Shown here: positions 1-5,958 of the stretch, in pieces | Layout of the letters: the number at the start of each line of letters is the position of its first letter | Position numbering within the stretch: the stretch's first letter is position 1 | Assembly (NCBI GenBank): GCA_903930725.1 | Contig: CAIYZW010000880.1 | Span: 1-7,023, forward strand | Source of the DNA: an uncultured Bacteroidota bacterium | Lineage (GTDB): Bacteria > Bacteroidota > Bacteroidia > Bacteroidales > 4484-276 | Length of the DNA: 7,023 nucleotides | Direction of reading: 5' to 3' | Program-made: the position numbers and the translations under genes | Notes under the pieces: generated by a model | Told to the model about the DNA's origin: nothing | Database searches by the model: none | Seen by the model: only the letters and a program-made list of their open reading frames with translations

Positions 1-1
1 C

Positions 2-310
2 GAGATTGCATTTAAGAACCTCAAATTTTCCACAAATTCAGACTTATCACAAAACCCGAATAAAGTTATGGAGGATTTAGTGATTTACCCTTCGCCTGCA
101 ACGAATTTTACAAACGTTATAATTCCAGATAATAATTTCGATTATTTGTCAATTATGGACATGACAGGAAAAATGATTTCAAAAATTGATGTAACAAGCT
201 ATAATGGAACGACATACAGAGTTGATTTGGTTAACTTTGTTAAGGGAAATTATTTAGTACAGCTTAAAGGCATTGATTTGACACTATCATCCAAACTAAT
301 TATTAATTAA
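2..310 (+). CDS. C-terminal end of a secreted protein with a T9SS type A sorting domain (5' truncated)
   Basis: The reading frame is open from the left edge to the TAA at 308-310, giving the last 102 residues of a larger protein. The ATG at 68 is an internal Met, because codons upstream of it stay open and join smoothly. The first ~25 residues are a Ser/Asn-rich linker. The rest fits the T9SS type A sorting domain: a YPSPATN motif (the common form is YPNPA), a central strand followed by MDMTGKMI (family form 'D..GK.v'), then VKGNYLVQL (family form 'l..G.Y.v.i') and a short final strand ending LIIN. In this family the domain directs export across the outer membrane by the type IX system and is usually cleaved off for surface anchoring or release. 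The function of the missing N-terminal part cannot be known. No terminator hairpin is visible after the stop. Confidence 0.88.
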   Translation, partial: EIAFKNLKFSTNSDLSQNPNKVMEDLVIYPSPATNFTNVIIPDNNFDYLSIMDMTGKMISKIDVTSYNGTTYRVDLVNFVKGNYLVQLKGIDLTLSSKLIIN

Positions 311-335
311 AAACAATTTTATCGAATTCATGTTT

Positions 336-343
336 TACATTTG
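336..343 (+). promoter_or_regulatory. Putative Bacteroidota -7 promoter element (TACATTTG)
   Basis: TACATTTG matches the Bacteroidota primary sigma -7 consensus TAnnTTTG exactly. Transcription would start near 350 and leave a leader of about 58 nt before the ATG at 408. No TTTG lies 19-21 nt upstream; only a T-rich stretch (317-320) is present at shorter spacing. The -33 element is therefore weak or absent, and the call rests on the -7 box and its position in the 97-nt gap. Confidence 0.45.
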
Positions 344-407
344 AAAATAATTCACCAGGGTCTCTTTAGAATTTCCAGCAACAAAAGAACCTCAATAAAT
401 TAAGTTT

Positions 408-3400
408 ATGAAAAATATTTATTATCAATTCGTTAGAGTTTTTGCTATCATTTCGATACTAAGCTTTAATGTCAGTTTTTTGCAGGCACAAATTACTAAG
501 GTAACTCTGTATCCATATTTAGTTACAAATGTCTCTGGTCTTGGTAATGCAGGATTGATGGTTGATGAACAGGATTTATCGGGGGATCCTTTAAATGGGA
601 ATAAAGGAGCGCCGGTAACTTTATGGCAATCAAGCTATTCAGCAGTTTATCCGATTAGAGCAATTATTGATTTGGGTAGTGAAATGCTTGTGACAAATAT
701 TTTTATTTACGACTCCTATAATTATGCTAATCTTACTTTTGATTATGGTACTCCGGAAAACTGGTACAATCTGTTTACAGATCCTTTGATGGGTTGGAAA
801 ACCTGGAATCGCCATGATGTAAACGTTACAACCAGATATTTAAGGATTTCAAAACAGAGTCCTAATGTTGGATTCAATGAAATTATCGTTTATGCCGACA
901 ATCCAATTCTTCCTCCTCCTCCCGTTACGAATTTGACACCGATTGAAGCAACTCCTTCGACAATTAAACTTACCTGGACTGATGTACCAGGAAACCAATC
1001 TACCGGAAGTTTTATTAGTTACGATTTAAGATATAGTAAAACTCCAATTACTCTTGCAAATTTTTCGACCTGTCTTTCATTTCCAGTATCATTTTCGCCC
1101 ACAACAAATTTAAATCAACAGCTTACAATCACCGGACTTGATAAGGGAATAAATTACTACTTTGCACTTAAATTGATAGGTGAACACTCAAATTCTGCAA
1201 TTTCAAATATCCCAGCCAAAGAAACCCTGGTTTATTATAACCAAATCGAAAGCAAACTGATACTTAAGCCACAAATGGTTGTAAACGAATTAGGTTTGGG
1301 AAATGCTTCAAGAATGGTTGATGAACAGACAATTGCCGGAGAACCAATTACTGGTAATGGAGGAGCACCAGCAACAACCTGGGATCCTGGCTACCAACCA
1401 TATATCTATCCGGCTTCGGCATACATAGATTTGGGATCGGTAGTTTATATTTCTAAAATCTTTTTACGGGATACTCATTCTTATGGTAATGTAAATTTCT
1501 CGATAGGGGTTCCAGGAAACTGGACTACAATTTTTACCGATCCTTTAATGAACTATCAAAAATGGAACCAGCACAATGTAAATGCCTTTGCACGATACAT
1601 TAGAGTAACTCTTACAACAAGGCAGGCGGTGTTTTCAGAGATTGTTGTTTACACCTACTCTTCGGGGATTATTGAGCAAAAAATAGTCCCACTTATCGAA
1701 AACATGAACAATGTATCAAATGATGGGGATTCGTGGAGATTATTTGATGAGCAGGAAGTTGCGGGTGATCCATTAAATAGTCCTGGTGGAAATCCAACAA
1801 CAATTTGGGAAACAAGTTGGTCAAGTAGCGCTATTTATCCACTTTTCTCGGAGTTGGATTTAGGTAAGATTTACGATGTTTCTCATATTTTTATCAGGGA
1901 TTCATACGATTATAGCGACTTTACGGTCTGGAGTGGATATCCAGGGAACTGGGACTTACTTCTTACTGATAATTTGACTGGTTATTTATCATGGAATCAG
2001 CATGATGTAAATTCGACAACGAGATTTTTGAGATTTGGTAAATCCTCTCCACGGTCATCTGTTACCGAGATAGTTATTTATGGTTTCGATAATACACCTG
2101 GAGAGATTGATTCGATTCATCCTGCAAAAATTTCTGATCTGGTAGCTCAGTATAACGAATCAGGTAAAATTGAGCTCAAATGGATTGCACCTGGCGACGA
2201 TGGACAAGAGGGTACAATTAATTATTATGAGATAAAGTATTACACCGATCCTGTTAAAGAATCAAATTTCTTGTCATGTCCAGGCTGGGCTACGCCACCA
2301 ATCCCGGTAGCTGGTGGAAATGAACAGTCAGTGGTAATAGATGGATTACTGCCGGATACAAAGTATTATTTTGCCATAAAATCAATTGATGATGCACTTA
2401 ATTTTTCGGAGCTTTCGAATAATGCAACTATAGCTACCCAGGTTATTATTGGTGGCGAACCTTATAAATTTACATTGACACCAAAAATGGTGATAAATGA
2501 ATCTGTCGAAGGATCAGCATTTTTTATGGTTGATGAACAATCGGTTTCCGGAGATCCAAAAGCAGGGCAAACAGGAAAACCAATTACCAAATGGGATTTA
2601 GGGTCAACAATTTGGATGTACCCTGGCTATGCTATCATTGATCTCGGGGGAAATTGTTTATTATCTGAACTTTATTTGTATGATATGAGCGATGCCGGAA
2701 AGGATTCCACATCCCCGGTTTCGGTTTATTATGGAACACCATTTAATTGGAACTTATTATTTACCGACAATTTGCAAGGTGCCGACGTTTGGAAACAGCA
2801 TATCCTTAACCAGGAAGTGCGGTATTTGAGAGTAAAAATTCATTCACGCGAAACCAGAGTTGCCGAAATTGTCGTTTATGGCACCCGGCTTGAAATACCG
2901 GTTGAAGAACCTGAACCTCAAATGCATGCCTTACCAACAATGGATCAGTTAATAGGTGCAGATGTTCTGGTAAATGATCCGATCGGACGAATACAGGCTG
3001 TTGGATTTGTTAGAGAATACCATAACTGGATGTGGTGCGATGGAACCAATAACAGTTCTTATCCTGGTTATCCAAATAATAAATTAGAGTTCAATACACT
3101 TGGATGGAATTTCGATTATTTTTATGATAACCTTCGAAAGATTGGTGTAATGGCTTGCCCGGATATCCAAAGAAATGTTCCCTGGCTGACCAATTTTAAT
3201 TATAGTAAACTTGCCAATAAGCCAGTTTCACCCGGTGAAGATCCATTACTTCCGGCTTCATACATCGAACACGCCGACCACATGTTTCAATATGCAGCAA
3301 GGTATGGAAATGCACAGGTTAACCAAAACTTATTAAAATTGGCTTCAAACCAGAAGGTTGTCTCGGGGGCAAATTACCTGAACTATTACGAAGACTGGAA

Positions 3401-4796
3401 CGAGCACAACCAATGGTGGGCTGGGCGAGATGCGTTTTTTACCCCTTACGAATATTGTGCTATGGCCAGTGCTGATTATGACGGGCATATGGGAACGCTG
3501 GGACAAACTGTTGGCGTAAAAAATGCTGACCCAAACGCAAAATTGGTAATGAGTGGATTGGCTGAGTCAAGTATTGACTATTTTAAAGCAATGAAAATTT
3601 GGTCAGACTATTACCGAAATGGCGATTTGCCTGTTGATGTAATCAATGTCCATCATTATTGTAATAACGGACCTGATATCAAAACATCTGGAACAGCAGG
3701 TATTAGCCCGGAAAGTGGCAACCTTAAAGGATTGATGGCGGATTTTGTTGATTATCGGAACCGACATTATCCTGATAAAGAAGTCTGGATTACCGAATTT
3801 GGCTACGACACACATCCTGCATCAGTTCAACGTGCTCCTCAAATTGGTTCCTTTTCGCAATTCGAAGTTCAGGCACAGTGGTTGGTTCGCTCTTATCTTC
3901 TGCTTGCTGCATCTGGTGTTGATCGCGCTGCAATGTATATGATGTCGGATGTTAATCCAAACAGCTCGACAAAATTTGATAACTCAGGGCTTATTAGTTC
4001 TAAAGCCACTGGTTCCGTTCCAAAATTATCATGGTATTATGTTTTTACAATGAAAAACCAACTAAACGGGATGCACTTCGAAACGGAAATTCAGTCCGGA
4101 AATCCGCAGGTTATGATCTATAAATTTAAAAATGATAATGATAGTGTTTGTGCTTATGCTTTATGGTGCCCCACCAGCAACCAAACTTCGGTAACTGGCT
4201 TTGGGTTGAACCTTCAAGCCACCGACATGCAGGTAAAATTAGTTGAATTGATTAATGGATCAATTATCGGGCAGGAAACAGTTTTAAACGCTGCAAACGG
4301 GCAGGTAATTGTAAATGTTTCTGAACGGCCTGTTTTTGTGATAGTTTCAAAAAATAATTATGAATTTCCTTTAGTTCGCCAGGAAACCAAACTTGTATTA
4401 ACTCCTTCGATGGTCGTTAATGAAACCGGATTAGGGAATGCAAACAGTATGGTTGACGAACAGGTACTTTCTGGTGATCCATTGATGGGCATCGAAGGTG
4501 CACCCCTCACTTGTTGGTCGCCAGGATGGGGTGTTACATATCCCCGCAGTTCTTATATTGATTTAGGTCAGGAGTATGATGTTTCTAAAATATATTTACG
4601 TGATTTGTATTCGGCTGGTAATCTGACTGTTTCAGTAGGAACACCAGGTAACTGGACACAGGTTGTTGATGATGATTTGGGCCGATATGCAGTTTGGAGC
4701 GGCCATGTAGTTGATAAAACTACGCGTTATGTCAGAATAACTGTGCATAATGTTCAATCCTGCTTTTCCGAATTAGTTTTGTACGTTAGGGAATAA
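408..4796 (+). CDS. Large secreted multidomain glycoside hydrolase (clan GH-A-like) with five discoidin-like modules and two FN3 domains
   Basis: A 1462-residue exported protein that probably cleaves a polysaccharide or glycoconjugate; the substrate is unknown. Order by residue: signal peptide 1-27 (hydrophobic 9-25, likely cleavage after LQA, no lipobox Cys); discoidin-like module 1 (30-163); FN3 (171-274); module 2 (283-416); module 3 (425-559); FN3 (572-679); module 4 (687-825); acidic Pro/Glu linker (826-838); catalytic barrel (about 844-1215); small beta domain (about 1230-1315); module 5 (1327-1461). Active-site candidates typical of clan GH-A are REYHNW (869-874), DWNEH with acid/base E999 after N998, HHY (1082-1084) and VWITEFGYDT with nucleophile E1130. 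GH39-like is the closest recalled pattern, but the family is unassigned. The start is supported by the signal peptide; the upstream region is A/T-rich with no Shine-Dalgarno. No T9SS tail follows module 5. Confidence 0.85.
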   Translation: MKNIYYQFVRVFAIISILSFNVSFLQAQITKVTLYPYLVTNVSGLGNAGLMVDEQDLSGDPLNGNKGAPVTLWQSSYSAVYPIRAIIDLGSEMLVTNIFIYDSYNYANLTFDYGTPENWYNLFTDPLMGWKTWNRHDVNVTTRYLRISKQSPNVGFNEIIVYADNPILPPPPVTNLTPIEATPSTIKLTWTDVPGNQSTGSFISYDLRYSKTPITLANFSTCLSFPVSFSPTTNLNQQLTITGLDKGINYYFALKLIGEHSNSAISNIPAKETLVYYNQIESKLILKPQMVVNELGLGNASRMVDEQTIAGEPITGNGGAPATTWDPGYQPYIYPASAYIDLGSVVYISKIFLRDTHSYGNVNFSIGVPGNWTTIFTDPLMNYQKWNQHNVNAFARYIRVTLTTRQAVFSEIVVYTYSSGIIEQKIVPLIENMNNVSNDGDSWRLFDEQEVAGDPLNSPGGNPTTIWETSWSSSAIYPLFSELDLGKIYDVSHIFIRDSYDYSDFTVWSGYPGNWDLLLTDNLTGYLSWNQHDVNSTTRFLRFGKSSPRSSVTEIVIYGFDNTPGEIDSIHPAKISDLVAQYNESGKIELKWIAPGDDGQEGTINYYEIKYYTDPVKESNFLSCPGWATPPIPVAGGNEQSVVIDGLLPDTKYYFAIKSIDDALNFSELSNNATIATQVIIGGEPYKFTLTPKMVINESVEGSAFFMVDEQSVSGDPKAGQTGKPITKWDLGSTIWMYPGYAIIDLGGNCLLSELYLYDMSDAGKDSTSPVSVYYGTPFNWNLLFTDNLQGADVWKQHILNQEVRYLRVKIHSRETRVAEIVVYGTRLEIPVEEPEPQMHALPTMDQLIGADVLVNDPIGRIQAVGFVREYHNWMWCDGTNNSSYPGYPNNKLEFNTLGWNFDYFYDNLRKIGVMACPDIQRNVPWLTNFNYSKLANKPVSPGEDPLLPASYIEHADHMFQYAARYGNAQVNQNLLKLASNQKVVSGANYLNYYEDWNEHNQWWAGRDAFFTPYEYCAMASADYDGHMGTLGQTVGVKNADPNAKLVMSGLAESSIDYFKAMKIWSDYYRNGDLPVDVINVHHYCNNGPDIKTSGTAGISPESGNLKGLMADFVDYRNRHYPDKEVWITEFGYDTHPASVQRAPQIGSFSQFEVQAQWLVRSYLLLAASGVDRAAMYMMSDVNPNSSTKFDNSGLISSKATGSVPKLSWYYVFTMKNQLNGMHFETEIQSGNPQVMIYKFKNDNDSVCAYALWCPTSNQTSVTGFGLNLQATDMQVKLVELINGSIIGQETVLNAANGQVIVNVSERPVFVIVSKNNYEFPLVRQETKLVLTPSMVVNETGLGNANSMVDEQVLSGDPLMGIEGAPLTCWSPGWGVTYPRSSYIDLGQEYDVSKIYLRDLYSAGNLTVSVGTPGNWTQVVDDDLGRYAVWSGHVVDKTTRYVRITVHNVQSCFSELVLYVRE
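495..4790 (+). repeat. Five-copy protein repeat: discoidin/F5-8C-like carbohydrate-binding modules
   Basis: Copies lie at 495-896, 1254-1655, 1680-2084, 2466-2882 and 4386-4790, each about 134-139 residues. They are diverged at DNA level but share a clear protein signature: [MV/LF]DEQ, G[DE]P, G.P.t.W, YP, [IL]DLG, a Tyr/Asp-rich strand (often RD or YD), G.P.NW (copy 1 GTPENW, copy 4 GTPFNW), a W..H pair (WNRH, WNQH, WKQH, WSGH), TRYLR-like, and E[IL]V.Y at the end. The D..(x)n..T.W...(x)n..IDLG spacing resembles the F5/8 type C fold, whose first loop often binds calcium; this assignment is by pattern only. Copies 2 and 3 are adjacent, FN3 domains separate 1/2 and 3/4, and copy 5 lies beyond the catalytic domain. 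Such modules usually bind sugars in hydrolases. Confidence 0.75.
2919..4352 (+). other. Catalytic region of the large hydrolase: (beta/alpha)8 barrel plus C-terminal beta domain
   Basis: This stretch holds the enzyme core (residues about 838-1315) and shares nothing with the repeated modules. Two glutamates sit in the clan GH-A order, 131 residues apart: E999 in DWNEH (acid/base, following the usual Asn) and E1130 in WITEFGYD (nucleophile). R869 in REYHNW fits the conserved arginine after an early barrel strand. The HHY at 1082-1084 fits the position before the nucleophile strand. After about residue 1215 the sequence turns to beta-strand pattern and ends in ERPVFVIVSK, as in the small beta-sandwich that packs on GH39-type barrels. 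Retaining chemistry would follow if the clan assignment is right. Confidence 0.65.
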
Positions 4797-4844
4797 GAAT
4801 TTTTTTTTCTTTCTTTTTTTAAGAGGGAATCTTTTTTGCTGGGG

Positions 4845-4875
4845 CCTCCGTCATTAATTTGGCGGGGGTTTTTTT
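4845..4875 (+). terminator. Rho-independent terminator of the hydrolase gene
   Basis: CCTCCGTC (4845-4852) pairs with GGCGGGGG (4861-4868) over 8 bp, including two G-T (G-U) wobbles, around an 8-nt loop ATTAATTT. Seven Ts (4869-4875) follow directly. It lies 49 nt after the hydrolase stop and just upstream of the next promoter. Confidence 0.8.
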
Positions 4876-4910
4876 ATCATGGATGTTTATTCAAAAATTA
4901 ATCAAATTGA

Positions 4911-4942
4911 TTTGTCATCCTCATGTTTATTATTTAACTTTG
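4911..4942 (+). promoter_or_regulatory. Two-part Bacteroidota promoter for the membrane protein/regulator operon
   Basis: TTTG at 4911-4914 and TAACTTTG at 4935-4942 match the -33 (TTTG) and -7 (TAnnTTTG) consensus of the Bacteroidota primary sigma factor exactly, with a 20-nt spacer inside the usual 19-21 range. The predicted transcript start is near 4949, about 23 nt before the ATG at 4972. The position rules out translation from the in-frame ATG at 4879, which lies upstream of the promoter. Confidence 0.8.
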
Positions 4943-4971
4943 CAGCGCAAAGTACTTTTATTTTCAAAAAC

Positions 4972-5610
4972 ATGAACAATCAAAAAGAACAATTGGACAC
5001 TCTCAGGGAAATACGATCGTTAATGGAACGTTCATCACGGTTTCTTTCGCTGAGCGGATTTTCGGCTGTGATAGCCGGGATTGCTGCAATAACAGGGGTT
5101 TTTGCTGCCTATTTATTCCTTGGGCTTTCCTTGTTTGAGCCGGCATATTATAAATTTGCTACTGAGGAAAAAGGCGTGCCAAATCATGCTTTTTATACTT
5201 TTCTATTATCCGATTTTGGCATTGTATTGATTGTCTCACTGGTTGCGGCAAGTATGCTGACGGTGAGAAAAGCCAGGCGACAGGGTCAACCAGTCTGGGA
5301 TGCTACTGCGAAACGCCTTTTGGTTAATATGGCAATTCCGTTGGCTGCAGGAGGAATTTATTGTCTGATACTTTTTTACCATGGCCAAATCGCTTTTATT
5401 GCTCCCGCTACGCTCATATTTTATGGACTGGCGCTCTTCAATGCCGGCAAATACACGCTTAATGACATCCGTTACCTGGGTGTTCTCGAAATCATAACAG
5501 GTCTCCTGGCTTCTTTTGCCATCGAGTTTGGTCTTCTGTTCTGGGCTTTTGGGTTTGGATTTCTTCACATCATTTATGGGATAACCATGTACTTTAAATA
5601 CGAGAAGTGA
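4972..5610 (+). CDS. Six-helix inner-membrane protein of unknown function, first gene of the operon
   Basis: A 212-residue protein with a short cytoplasmic head (residues 1-26, QLDTLREIRSLMERSSRF) and about six hydrophobic segments (roughly 27-51, 80-97, 114-136, 141-158, 169-186, 187-207). A basic loop (VRKARRQGQ, about 98-106) lies between the second and third and suggests a cytoplasmic side. The head plus a following SLSG motif is a pattern I recall from uncharacterised Bacteroidota membrane proteins encoded beside small winged-helix regulators; that is memory, not a search. No catalytic or metal-binding motif is visible. The frame stays open upstream to an ATG at 4879, but that start precedes the promoter and would add 31 residues unlike the family head, so the ATG at 4972 is preferred. 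Its stop overlaps the GTG start of the next gene by 4 nt. Confidence 0.85.
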   Translation: MNNQKEQLDTLREIRSLMERSSRFLSLSGFSAVIAGIAAITGVFAAYLFLGLSLFEPAYYKFATEEKGVPNHAFYTFLLSDFGIVLIVSLVAASMLTVRKARRQGQPVWDATAKRLLVNMAIPLAAGGIYCLILFYHGQIAFIAPATLIFYGLALFNAGKYTLNDIRYLGVLEIITGLLASFAIEFGLLFWAFGFGFLHIIYGITMYFKYEK

Positions 5611-5906
5611 AAAATTTCATTGCCAATTTAAATAAAGCTTTCGAAAGCAGGGTGCGATTGGGCATTATGTCAATCCTGATGGTTAACGATTTCGTTGACT
5701 TCGGCACACTCAAAGAGCAGCTGCAAATCACCGATGGTAACCTGGCAAGTCATATCAACGCTCTCGAAAAATTAAAATATATTGAGATCAAAAAGCAGTT
5801 TGTCGGGAAAAAACCAAACACTTCATTTGCAGCAACCGTAGCAGGAAAAACAGCATTTGGTGAACATCTTGATGCCCTGGAAAAATTGATTAACAAATCG
5901 AAATAA
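5607..5906 (+). CDS. Small winged-helix DNA-binding regulator (HTH_34 / MarR-ArsR-like)
   Basis: A 99-residue protein that is almost entirely one winged-helix domain. Residues 6-28 (ANLNKAFESRVRLGIMSILM) form the first helices, 33-40 the helix before the turn, 42-56 (TDGNLASHINALEKL) the recognition helix, and 57-78 (YIEIKKQFVGKKPNTSF) the wing; a C-terminal helix (82-96) could dimerise. The FESRVRL, DGNLASH and KKP.T elements fit Pfam HTH_34 (winged-helix DNA-binding). No cysteine is present, so metal or thiol sensing through Cys is unlikely. The GTG start at 5607 is preferred because the family's N-terminal helix begins there; the next ATG (5667) would delete it. GTGA overlaps the preceding stop, which implies translational coupling. 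It probably regulates its own operon, but the operator and signal are unknown. Confidence 0.88.
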   Translation: MKNFIANLNKAFESRVRLGIMSILMVNDFVDFGTLKEQLQITDGNLASHINALEKLKYIEIKKQFVGKKPNTSFAATVAGKTAFGEHLDALEKLINKSK

Positions 5907-5958
5907 TTTTTTTTTTCCAGATTCACTTTAATTAAAAGGTTCTTTTAAATAATTCATT

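Noticed and set aside
68..70. ATG at 68 as the start of an 80-residue gene
   Set aside because: The frame is open to the window edge and the upstream residues form a typical linker into a sorting domain, which is only found at the end of larger proteins.
311..407. Terminator or small RNA in the gap before the hydrolase
   Set aside because: No stable hairpin followed by a T run was found; only a single -7-like box could be supported.
3603..3815. Minus-strand open frame of 70 codons
   Set aside because: It lies wholly inside the conserved catalytic region of the hydrolase on the other strand and shows no recognisable domain.
3745..3942. Plus-strand open frame of 65 codons in another frame
   Set aside because: It overlaps the nucleophile region of the hydrolase and has no start signal or domain of its own.
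495..4790. Recent tandem duplication or phase-variable DNA repeats within the hydrolase gene
   Set aside because: The five modules are clearly related as protein but well diverged at DNA level, so they are old duplications and not recombination-prone direct repeats.
4879..4971. In-frame N-terminal extension of the membrane protein from the ATG at 4879
   Set aside because: It contains both promoter boxes (4911-4914 and 4935-4942), and the predicted transcript begins after it; the extension does not resemble the protein's head region.
5236..5568. Minus-strand open frame of 110 codons
   Set aside because: It is opposite the membrane protein gene; the low-complexity basic product looks like a shadow of hydrophobic codons.
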